A DNA stretch of 64,000 nucleotides, from the NCBI GenBank assembly GCA_013911885.1, contig JACESI010000003.1, forward strand, positions 186,001-250,000, written 5' to 3'. Shown here one piece after another: positions 57,010 to 64,000 of this stretch (within the stretch, counting starts at the first letter, position 1; each line of letters opens with the position of its first letter). Below the pieces are notes generated by a model. It searched no databases, was not told where the DNA came from, and saw only the letters and a program-made list of their open reading frames with translations. A program made the position numbers and the translations under genes. The stretch comes from Hyphomicrobiales bacterium (GTDB lineage Bacteria; Pseudomonadota; Alphaproteobacteria; Rhizobiales; JACESI01).

Positions 57010-57843
57010 TCACAAACGCAGCACGTCGCGCTGCATCTCGAAAAGCATGACCCCGGTTGCAATGGCAAGATTGAGGCTGTCGGCGCTTCCGGCCTGCGGA
57101 ATTTTGACAAGCCGGGTGCAGCAGGCGGCAAGCGGCTGAGGCAGGCCGGATTGCTCATTACCCATGAAAAGGATCGCTGGTGCGTTGTAATCAACGCTGC
57201 GGTAATCGACCGCCCCAGAAAGATGCGTGCCCACAATCAGTCCTGGCCAGCTTTTCGTCCACGCGATGAAGGCTCCCGGGCTGAAGCGAACCATCGGCAG
57301 CGCGAAAATCGAGCCCATGGTGGCACGGGTCGCCTCAAGGGCGAAAGGATCGGTGGTGTCGCCAACAAGGATCAGCCCCTTCGCACCGGCAGCGTCGGCG
57401 GTGCGGATGATGGTGCCAAGATTGCCGGGATCCTTGACACCGTCGAGCGCAACCCAAAGGGCGCGGCCCTCCGGTTTGATCCGCGCCTTGTCCGCCCAGA
57501 CCTGATCGAAAACGCCGATCACCATCTGCGGATTGTCGCGCCGGGCGATTTTGCCGAGCACGGCTTCGGAGACCTCAAGCACCATGCCGCCCCGCGCCTT
57601 GGTTCTGGCTGCGATTTTCTGGACAAGCGCGTGATCGGCGACTTTCTTGCTGAATACCAGAATACGCAGCGGCCAATCGGCTTCGACAGCACTTGCAACC
57701 AGTTTCAGCCCCTCGGCGATAAAACGGTTGGTTTCCGTGCGGTTCTTGCGCTGGGTCAGTGCCCGGATATCCTTGATAAGCGGGTTGGCAAGGCTTGAAA
57801 TTTCCTTATAGACGCCGCCGCGGCTCGATAGCGGTTCAGTCAT
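57010..57843 (-). CDS. SpoU/TrmH family RNA 2'-O-methyltransferase
   Basis: 277 aa. An N-terminal substrate-binding region (NPLIKDIRALTQRKNRTETN, RFIAEGLKLV) precedes the SPOUT knotted domain. Motif 1 is WVALDGVKDPGNLGTIIRTA with the catalytic Arg; motif 2 is ILFMGNEQSGLPQPLAACC; motif 3 is VKIPQAGSADSLNLAIATGV. These enzymes methylate ribose 2'-OH in rRNA or tRNA. It resembles the RlmB/TsnR-like group, but the exact target cannot be read. The start overlaps the end of the RlmI-like gene by 8 bp. Confidence 0.9.
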   Translation of the reverse strand: MTEPLSSRGGVYKEISSLANPLIKDIRALTQRKNRTETNRFIAEGLKLVASAVEADWPLRILVFSKKVADHALVQKIAARTKARGGMVLEVSEAVLGKIARRDNPQMVIGVFDQVWADKARIKPEGRALWVALDGVKDPGNLGTIIRTADAAGAKGLILVGDTTDPFALEATRATMGSIFALPMVRFSPGAFIAWTKSWPGLIVGTHLSGAVDYRSVDYNAPAILFMGNEQSGLPQPLAACCTRLVKIPQAGSADSLNLAIATGVMLFEMQRDVLRL

Positions 57844-59020
57844 CGCTGCCTCCCGCGGACCAGCGCGTGAATAGCGATGTCGAAATCCGACGTTCGCCGT
57901 CTTCTTCCCGGATCAGGAGCTCGCCTGATTCAACCGTGCCACCGAGGCCGGAAAAGGCGTCGCGCGCAAGCTCATGGCTTGCCATGAACGACGCGCGGAT
58001 TGCATAAGACGAGAGAATGAAAAACAGGGGGCACTCTGAGAGAATGGCGCGCGCGCCGTGCAGCAGATTGCCGATATCCTTGAAATACTGCCAGACCTCG
58101 CCCCCCGGTCCGCGCCCGTAATGCGGCGGGTCCATGATGATGCCATCATAGCTTGTGCCGCGCCGCGCCTCGCGCTCGACGAATTTCACCGCGTCTTCCG
58201 CGATCCATCGGATCGGCGCGCCATCAAGACCGCTCAGTGACTGGTTTTCGCGCGCCCAGCCGATCGCTTTTTTCGAGGCGTCGATATGGGTGACCGTTGC
58301 GCCCGCCTTGGCGGCGATGAGCGAGGCAACGCCGGTATAGCCGAACAGATTGAGAATATTGACCGGGCGTCCGGCGCGCCGGATCAGGTCTGAAAACCAG
58401 TCCCAATGGGCGGCCTGCTCCGGGAAAAAGCCCATATGCCGAAATGCGGTGAACCGGGCGTTGAACCGGATCGTCTCAAAGCCGAGTTGCCAGGCGTCTT
58501 CCTGCTTCGCGCCTTCAAGCCGGTTTTGAAAACGCCATCGGCCGGAGGCATCCTCGTCCTCATCACCGGCGAAAATGGCGTCTGCCGCCGCCCATGCCGC
58601 CTCGGGCAGGCGTGGTTGCCAGAGTGCCTGGCCCTCGGGGCGCACGATCGTATAGGGGCCATAACGCTCGAGTTTCTGTTCGAAGCCGCTGTCGATCAGT
58701 GCGTAATCTCGAAAATCGGGCATGTCGAGCATTAAAGGCGCGCGCATGATCGGCATGGGGCCTTTCACAAGCTCGCGCCTGCTCGGCGGCGGCTTTGCTA
58801 GGCCGTCCGGTTTTTCGGGTCGATTTCTTGTTTGCGGCGTTGCATCCGTTGCGTGCTTTTTTGCGCGCAGGCCGCCAGCGAGAGGGCGGAAACCGCCTGA
58901 TCGTCCGGATCGTTCGCTCTTTTCTGGCCGCGCCTTTTCCGTGGGCTCGTTCTTTAGGGAACCGGAACCAGAAGCAGCGCCTTTGGAGGCTCTTTTGTCA
59001 GGACGGCGCGGTGGGGCCAT
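57836..59020 (-). CDS. RlmI/RlmK-like class I rRNA methyltransferase with basic N-terminal extension
   Basis: 394 aa. Residues 1-85 are low-complexity, rich in Lys, Arg, Pro and Ser and predicted to be disordered. The conserved part begins near PIMRAPLMLDMPDFRDYALI. The Rossmann motif I is VNILNLFGYTGVASLIAAKA near residue 222; VTHIDASKKAIGWARENQSL binds the SAM ribose, and the catalytic-region motif is IIMDPPHYGRGPGGEVWQ. This resembles the SAM-dependent C5-cytosine/N7-guanine 23S rRNA methyltransferase group (RlmI/RlmK). The Arg/Lys extension probably binds RNA non-specifically. An ATG at 59020 gives the full extension; shorter starts near residue 88 would remove it. Confidence 0.85.
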   Translation of the reverse strand: MAPPRRPDKRASKGAASGSGSLKNEPTEKARPEKSERSGRSGGFRPLAGGLRAKKHATDATPQTRNRPEKPDGLAKPPPSRRELVKGPMPIMRAPLMLDMPDFRDYALIDSGFEQKLERYGPYTIVRPEGQALWQPRLPEAAWAAADAIFAGDEDEDASGRWRFQNRLEGAKQEDAWQLGFETIRFNARFTAFRHMGFFPEQAAHWDWFSDLIRRAGRPVNILNLFGYTGVASLIAAKAGATVTHIDASKKAIGWARENQSLSGLDGAPIRWIAEDAVKFVEREARRGTSYDGIIMDPPHYGRGPGGEVWQYFKDIGNLLHGARAILSECPLFFILSSYAIRASFMASHELARDAFSGLGGTVESGELLIREEDGERRISTSLFTRWSAGGSDD

Positions 59021-59146
59021 GGTGAAGGTTACGCTTTCCCTGTCTTATTCCGCTCAATGCGAAGTGTCGAATTGCGCGGCGAACCCATAACCCCATTCGT
59101 GCCTTCAGACAATGCTCCTGCATTATCCGGAATATAGTCCGTCTCA

Positions 59147-59881
59147 TCAGACGTGCTGCCCGCCATTGACGTGGATTTCTGCACCCGTGACATAGCTTGC
59201 CTTGTCGTCGCAAAGATAAAAGATCGTCTCGGCCACTTCCGCGGGTGCGCCAAGCCGGCGAAGCGGAATCTCCCCAATCAGTTTTTCGGTGCCCGGAGAA
59301 AGGATCGAGGTGTCGATTTCACCGGGAGCAATGGCGTTGACGCGGATATTGAACGGGCCGAAATCCGCCGCCATTTCGCGGGTGAGAGACCCGAGCGCCG
59401 CCTTGGTTGCGGCATAGGCCGAACCCGCGAAGGGGTGAACCCGCGTGCCGGCAATCGAAGTCACATTGACGATTGCGCCCGGCCCGGCCTTCAATTCGTC
59501 AAACAGGCCCTGCGCGAGCATAATCGGCGCAAAGAAATTCACCTGAAACACCTGCCGCCAGACATCCATGGCGGTCTGCATCGAGGTCAAACGCTGGCCT
59601 TCGGCATCTTTCGGGCTGATGGCGGCATTGTTGATGAGAGCGTGAAGCTTGCCGCCATCGTCGGCGATCTTGGCTTTGATTGTGTGAACGGCTGAAACAA
59701 GGCTTGCTTCATCGGCAAGGTCGACCTGAACATGGTTTTCTTCGCCACCGGGCCAGGGGCAGCGCGGGTCAAAAGGCTGCCTTGAGCAGGTGATGACGCG
59801 CCAGTCCGCCGAAGAAAAACGCTTCACCGTCGCATGGCCTATTCCCCGGCTCGCTCCGGTCAGAACCAATATCCTGCGCAA
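59147..59881 (-). CDS. SDR family oxidoreductase
   Basis: 244 aa from a TTG at 59881; the only earlier in-frame codons are ATT and ACG before a stop, so a TTG start is favoured. The cofactor motif is TGASRGIGHATVKRF at residues 8-22, with LINNAAISPKD, the active-site Ser in VNVTSIAGTRVHPFAGSAY and Y-x3-K in SAYAATKAALGSLTRE. The C-terminal PGEIDTSIL and VTGAEIHVNGGQHV are typical of classical SDRs like FabG. The substrate is unknown. It is read on the same strand as the RlmI-like gene, 126 bp upstream. Confidence 0.87.
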   Translation of the reverse strand: MRRILVLTGASRGIGHATVKRFSSADWRVITCSRQPFDPRCPWPGGEENHVQVDLADEASLVSAVHTIKAKIADDGGKLHALINNAAISPKDAEGQRLTSMQTAMDVWRQVFQVNFFAPIMLAQGLFDELKAGPGAIVNVTSIAGTRVHPFAGSAYAATKAALGSLTREMAADFGPFNIRVNAIAPGEIDTSILSPGTEKLIGEIPLRRLGAPAEVAETIFYLCDDKASYVTGAEIHVNGGQHV

Positions 59882-59913
59882 AATCGTTCACCTCAGCCAA
59901 AATTGTCAAAAAA

Positions 59914-59947
59914 GAAACCCGGCGGGATTGTAAGCCCGCCGGGTTTC
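59914..59947 (-). terminator. Terminator after chemoreceptor gene
   Basis: GAAACCCGGCGGG and CCCGCCGGGTTTC form a 13-bp perfect stem with an 8-nt ATTGTAAG loop. Read leftward it is followed by TTTTTTG, 27 bp past the chemoreceptor stop. Confidence 0.88.
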
Positions 59948-59974
59948 CAAGTCTAAACAAAAGAATGGCTGGAA

Positions 59975-62365
59975 TTAAGCCGCCGCAACCTTGCGAAGGA
60001 AAGTTTCGACACGCTCGTTGAGATTGGTCGCGCCATCGGTAAGTGTGTTGGACGTGACGAAAATCGTCTCCGCCGAAGCGGTCGTGCGTCCGATCGCGTC
60101 ACTTACCGTCGAGATATTGCTCGAGGTCATGCCCGCGCTTTCCGATGCTTTCTGGGCGCTCAGCGAAATTTCCTGCGTCGCCGCATTCTGCTGGGTCACG
60201 GAGGAGGCGATCGAGCGGGTATGTTCCTCGACATCGGACATGATGCTGTTGATTTCGAGGATCGCTTTCGCGGCGTCTTCGCTTGCCGACTGAATGCCGG
60301 CGATCTGTGTTGCGATTTCGCCGGTCGCCTTGCTTGTCTGTGCCGCGAGCGATTTCACCTCGGATGCGACAACAGCAAAACCTTTGCCCATCTCGCCCGC
60401 GCGTGCTGCCTCGATCGTGGCATTGAGGGCAAGAAGGTTGGTCTGCTCGGCAATATCGCGGATGAGATCGACAACCTCGCCGATGGTCTGCGCGGATTTC
60501 GTGAGTTCAGCCACACGGTTCGATGTTGCCTGTGCATTGCGGGCACCGGCTTCCACGACATCGCTTGTCGTGCTGACCTGACGGTCGATTTCCTTGGTGG
60601 AGATCGACAATTCCTCGGCGGCTGCGGCAACCGTCTGGATGTTGCTCGATGACGCTTGCGAATAGTGTGTAGCGGAATCGGTCTGTGTGCTGGCGAGGCT
60701 TGCAACCTCATTGAGCGTGCGCGCGGTGCTGACCATCTCGCCCGCGTGATCGCGGAAGCTTGCCATGAGCTGGTGCACATCGTCGCGGAATTCGCCAATC
60801 AGGGCATCAATCGTCTTCTGGCGCAGAAGATCGCGTTCGCGCGCGGCGCTGCCGGCTTTCTCAAGCGCTTCCCGGCTGCGGGCATTGTCGAGGAAGACGC
60901 TGATCGCACCTTCCATCTTGCCGATTTCGTTGGTCCGTCCGCTCTGCGTGGCCTCGATGGCAAGATCACCTTCGGCCAGCCGCGACATTTGCGAGGCCAT
61001 GAGCCGGATCGGGTGGCTGATCATGCGTTCCATCGAGTAGATGATGAGGGCTGCAGAGACAAAGAGACCCGCAATCACGGTTGCAATCGCGAAAAAGGCG
61101 CTGTTGGTCGTTGTGGTCGCCTTTGCCGCTTCGGCGGTTGCTTCAGTCGCTATGTTTTCTCCTGCTGAGGATGAATTTTCAAGCAGTTCAGCAAGTACTT
61201 TGTTCTGGGTCTCGACCTGAGCGGAAAGCGATTGCGAGGCTTTGAAGAAACCTTCGGTGAGTTCCTGTGCGGTTTCAATGCCGGCAGCTTTCGCGTCCTG
61301 CGCCACGGTCTGAAGCTCTCCCAGTGCTGATTCAAGTGCCTTTTTGGTGTCGCTGCCTGGGGAGACGATGAAAAGCTTTGCGACCGAATATGCCGAATGG
61401 GCCGACTGAATCAATTGGGTTGCCGCCGCCGAACGCGCTGCAAAAGCACTGATTTGCTGTTCGACATTGCTCGTTTCGCCGCCGCTCGAGCCGAGGCTTG
61501 CCAGCAGTTCGCTCATTTTGCTTCGGGACAGCTCAACGCTTGTACGGACTTTTTTCACAACCGAAGGCTTCGGCGGAAGGCCATCCTTGGCCACATCGAG
61601 AAGTGCTTCAAAATCTTTCCTGATCACACCGTTCTTCTCAAGAAGGGTTGAAAATTCACCGACCTTTCCAAGACGGAACATGCTCTTGGTCATGCGATCC
61701 ATCGGCTCGCCAAGCTTGGTAAGGAGAGCCTGGCTTTCCGCCACCCGCGTTCCCTGGAAACTCGAATAGGGCGCTGGCAGTGATTTTTCGAAAGCATCAA
61801 GAGCACCGAAATACAGGAAAACTTCCTGAAGGATTGTGCTCGATGCCTTGCCTTTTTCGGCTTCTTCGGTCTGGGCGAATTGCAGTTTGCGCTGGCTGCT
61901 GTTGGCTTCAAGCTGTGCGTCTGAAGCACCTTTGACAACACCATCCAGTGCCTGTTTCAGTGTGGCGGATCCGGCTGCGATCGGCTGAAGGGTATCGATC
62001 AGATGATCGACCGATACCATGAGGGCCTGGGATTTTTCCTGTGCTTTGGTAAGTGATTCGGATTGGCCAATTGCGGCCGCTGCCTGCAAAGCCTGAACCA
62101 TCTGGGTGAGGTTATCCTTTGCTTTCTCAAGGGATGCAGGATCGCGATCATAAATAAAGGTCTCGATCGAAACGGCGGCCGCGTTCATGTCGGTCAGCGC
62201 ATTGACGAGCTTCTTGTTGCTTTTCGTCGTTTCGGAAACGCCATAAAGGGAAAATGCACTGATCACCGCAATCAGCGTTGCAATGCCAACCAGCGTCAGG
62301 GAAGACAGAGTTACGGTCGCTCGCATTGATTGGTTGCGTGCGAAATTGAATAGTTTGGCGGACAT
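59975..62365 (-). CDS. Methyl-accepting chemotaxis protein with long helical periplasmic sensor
   Basis: 796 aa. TM1 ([19 protein letters not shown]) is followed by about 395 residues of mostly helical, Ala/Gln/Ser-rich periplasmic sequence, reminiscent of helical-bundle (HBM-like) sensors, then TM2 ([20 protein letters not shown]), HAMP ([20 protein letters not shown]) and the signalling domain. The hairpin tip again carries [19 protein letters not shown]. No CheR-docking pentapeptide ends the protein. It shares nearly identical tip sequence with the receptor at 30.6 kb but an unrelated sensor. The ligand is unknown. Downstream is a strong terminator. Confidence 0.92.
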   Translation of the reverse strand: MSAKLFNFARNQSMRATVTLSSLTLVGIATLIAVISAFSLYGVSETTKSNKKLVNALTDMNAAAVSIETFIYDRDPASLEKAKDNLTQMVQALQAAAAIGQSESLTKAQEKSQALMVSVDHLIDTLQPIAAGSATLKQALDGVVKGASDAQLEANSSQRKLQFAQTEEAEKGKASSTILQEVFLYFGALDAFEKSLPAPYSSFQGTRVAESQALLTKLGEPMDRMTKSMFRLGKVGEFSTLLEKNGVIRKDFEALLDVAKDGLPPKPSVVKKVRTSVELSRSKMSELLASLGSSGGETSNVEQQISAFAARSAAATQLIQSAHSAYSVAKLFIVSPGSDTKKALESALGELQTVAQDAKAAGIETAQELTEGFFKASQSLSAQVETQNKVLAELLENSSSAGENIATEATAEAAKATTTTNSAFFAIATVIAGLFVSAALIIYSMERMISHPIRLMASQMSRLAEGDLAIEATQSGRTNEIGKMEGAISVFLDNARSREALEKAGSAARERDLLRQKTIDALIGEFRDDVHQLMASFRDHAGEMVSTARTLNEVASLASTQTDSATHYSQASSSNIQTVAAAAEELSISTKEIDRQVSTTSDVVEAGARNAQATSNRVAELTKSAQTIGEVVDLIRDIAEQTNLLALNATIEAARAGEMGKGFAVVASEVKSLAAQTSKATGEIATQIAGIQSASEDAAKAILEINSIMSDVEEHTRSIASSVTQQNAATQEISLSAQKASESAGMTSSNISTVSDAIGRTTASAETIFVTSNTLTDGATNLNERVETFLRKVAAA

Positions 62366-62600
62366 TTAGTTTCCTCGCAAGGGTTCAGAAAGACTTTGCG
62401 TTCCCGATCGAACAATCACCTTCAATCGTCGGGAAACGGCTCTGCAAAGCATTTATACTTATGGCTAAATTTTGGTGACCAAATCGTTACGATTGACCCC
62501 GCAGCTTCGAAAAAGGCAAAGACTGAAGCAATTTCGAGCGGGTCTTCATAAACTCTGGTAAAAGACGAAAACACGCATTTGATCATCAGAGGCTTTCGAC
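62366..62600. other. Divergent promoter region of the chemoreceptor gene and glpK
   Basis: 235 bp without a gene. It holds an inverted repeat TTCCCGA/TCGGGAA (62401-62407 and 62429-62435) with a 21-nt loop. A poor CtrA-like sequence reads leftward at 62453-62468 (minus-strand TTAGCCATAAGTATAA). No glycerol-regulator site is recognised. Confidence 0.45.
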
Positions 62601-64000
62601 GTGGGAAATATCGTTGCGATTGATCAGGGCACGACATCAACCCGCGCCCTTGTCTTCTCTGCAAAGATGGATGTTCTCAGCCTGTCGCAGCAGGAGTTGC
62701 GGCAGTATTTCCCGAAACCCGGCTGGGTTGAGCACGACCCGGAAGAAATATGGCAAAGCGTCGTCGCTAATGTTCGCAGCGCAATCGAAAAGGCCGGGGT
62801 AAAAGCACATCAGATCGCGGCACTTGGCATCACCAATCAGCGCGAGACCACAATTGTCTGGGACCGCGAAAGCGGCAAGCCGGTCCATCCCGCCATCGTC
62901 TGGCAGGACCGCCGTACGACAGCCGCCTGCGCCCGCCTCCGCGCGGAAGGGTTGGAACACGCGATTACAGCAAAAACCGGGCTTTTGGCCGATCCCTATT
63001 TTTCCGCCACCAAGATTGCCTGGATCCTCGATCATGTGGAGGGCGCGCGGGCTGCGGCTTTGGCAGGGCGGCTTGCTTTCGGGACGATTGACAGTTTCCT
63101 GATCTGGCGGCTGACCGGCGGAAAAGTCCATGCCACCGACGCCACCAATGCTGCGCGCACGCTACTTTTCGATATTCACCGTCAGGATTGGGACGACGAT
63201 CTTCTTCGAGAGTTCGCTATTCCGCGCGCGCTTCTGCCGGAGGTCAAGGATTGTGCGGCGGATTTCGGGTTGGTCGAGCCGGAATTGTTTGGCGCTTCGA
63301 TCCCGATTGCCGGCGTCGCGGGTGATCAGCATGCCGCCATGCTGGGACAGGCCTGTTTCCAGCCGGGCATGATGAAGAGCACCTATGGCACCGGATGCTT
63401 TGCAATGCTCAACACGGGCGATCAGGCAATCCCCTCTCAGAACCGTCTTCTGACAACACTTGCCTACCGGCTCGAGGGCAAGCCGACCTATGCGCTTGAA
63501 GGCTCGATTTTCATAGCCGGCGCGGCGCTTCAGTGGTTGCGCGACGGCTTGAAAATCATCGAGAAGGCAAGCGACGCCGACAGCATGGCCGAAACCGCAG
63601 GGGATGGCGGGATCTATTTCGTGCCTGCCTTTGTCGGCCTCGGCGCGCCGCATTGGGATGCGCAGGCGCGTGGTGCAATCTTCGGCCTGAGCCGGGGGAC
63701 GAGCCGCGCCGACATTGTTCGCGCAGCACTGGAGGCGGTCTGTTTCCAGACCCATGATCTTCTCGATGCCATGCGCCGCGACATCAATACCCCTCTCAAT
63801 GCTGTTCTGCGCGTTGATGGGGGCATGGTCGCGAGCGACTGGACCATGCAATGTCTTGCTGATGTTCTGGATGTCCCCGTGGACAGGCCGAAGGTGCTTG
63901 AAACGACAGTACTCGGGGCCGCTTGGCTCGCCGGGTCCCATGTCGGCGTGTTTCCCGATCAGGCGGCCTTCGCAGCGCGGTGGCATTGTGAACGCCGCTT
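62601..64000 (+). CDS. glpK: Glycerol kinase (3' end cut by window edge)
   Basis: 466 codons are visible from a GTG at 62601; the gene runs off the window and is normally about 500 aa. Phosphorylates glycerol to glycerol 3-phosphate using ATP. The FGGY-kinase N terminus [16 protein letters not shown] is followed by [42 protein letters not shown], the first FGGY-family block [19 protein letters not shown] and [15 protein letters not shown]. The second-domain adenosine site appears in [15 protein letters not shown] and [20 protein letters not shown], with [15 protein letters not shown] transport or dehydrogenase partner is expected beyond the window. Confidence 0.95.
   Translation, partial: MGNIVAIDQGTTSTRALVFSAKMDVLSLSQQELRQYFPKPGWVEHDPEEIWQSVVANVRSAIEKAGVKAHQIAALGITNQRETTIVWDRESGKPVHPAIVWQDRRTTAACARLRAEGLEHAITAKTGLLADPYFSATKIAWILDHVEGARAAALAGRLAFGTIDSFLIWRLTGGKVHATDATNAARTLLFDIHRQDWDDDLLREFAIPRALLPEVKDCAADFGLVEPELFGASIPIAGVAGDQHAAMLGQACFQPGMMKSTYGTGCFAMLNTGDQAIPSQNRLLTTLAYRLEGKPTYALEGSIFIAGAALQWLRDGLKIIEKASDADSMAETAGDGGIYFVPAFVGLGAPHWDAQARGAIFGLSRGTSRADIVRAALEAVCFQTHDLLDAMRRDINTPLNAVLRVDGGMVASDWTMQCLADVLDVPVDRPKVLETTVLGAAWLAGSHVGVFPDQAAFAARWHCERR

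Noticed and set aside
62637..63986. Leftward open frames near the right edge
   Set aside because: They lie opposite glpK, which is continuous from 62601 to the window end with all FGGY motifs.

Overview
This window is chromosomal DNA from a GC-rich alphaproteobacterium. Gene content and order point towards a Hyphomicrobiales (Rhizobiales)-like lineage: coxB-ctaD-ctaB-coxF-ctaG-ctaE-DUF983-SURF1, histone deacetylase-xseB, ispH-thrB-rnhA, thrC-M16 peptidase-acetyltransferase, an invasion-associated locus B protein, a RibBX-type riboflavin enzyme and a CcrM-type GANTC methyltransferase. The placement is inferred from synteny as I remember it; no search was run. Almost every gene is housekeeping. 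I see no insertion sequence, prophage, CRISPR array, rRNA or tRNA.

Layout. 1-2.5 kb holds the end of a surface-polysaccharide region: a truncated GT4 glycosyltransferase and a beta-propeller protein. 2.6-10.7 kb carries an FAD-linked oxidase, fabI, a histidine phosphatase, aroC, ribBX and several methyltransferases. 10.7-17.4 kb reads mostly leftward: MFS transporter-tlyA-RNA methyltransferase, queC-queD-queE, and dxs and xseB. 17.4-23.2 kb has a histone-deacetylase-family hydrolase and a four-gene envelope-sugar locus: a GT2 enzyme, a YfhO-like membrane protein, a GtrA-family protein and a divergent YdjC/ChbG-family deacetylase. 23.3-26.8 kb is an acyl-CoA catabolic operon. 27.1-30.4 kb holds Sua5/TsaC, a DnaJ-like co-chaperone, a lipoprotein and pdxH. 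30.6-34.4 kb has a chemoreceptor and tldD. 34.4-41.9 kb is an IalB-like protein and the aa3-type cytochrome c oxidase operon. 42-46.7 kb carries AlgH/YqgE, a lone DsbD-alpha-like domain, a peroxiredoxin, rnhA, thrB and ispH. 46.8-53.3 kb is a GGDEF/EAL protein, an acetyltransferase, an M16 peptidase and thrC. 53.5-62.4 kb includes ccrM, lspA, two RNA methyltransferases and a second chemoreceptor. The right edge cuts glpK.

The functions fit a motile, aerobic heterotroph. It has cytochrome oxidase with its assembly factors (CtaB, CtaG, SURF1), fatty or branched-chain acyl-CoA oxidation, chemotaxis and cell-cycle DNA methylation. RNA modification is well represented (TlyA, a TrmA/RlmD-like enzyme, SpoU, an RlmI-like enzyme, QueCDE, TsaC).

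The most interesting points are: (i) the GT2/YfhO/GtrA/YdjC locus, which reads as a complete pathway for polyprenyl-phosphate-linked (amino)sugar transfer; (ii) two interlocking stem-loops in the ctaD-ctaB gap that cannot both form fully; (iii) five exact 12-bp repeats at the 5' end of the GGDEF/EAL gene; (iv) CtrA-like boxes about 80-95 nt upstream of ccrM and of both chemoreceptor genes; (v) a palindromic candidate operator between the acyl-CoA operon and tsaC.
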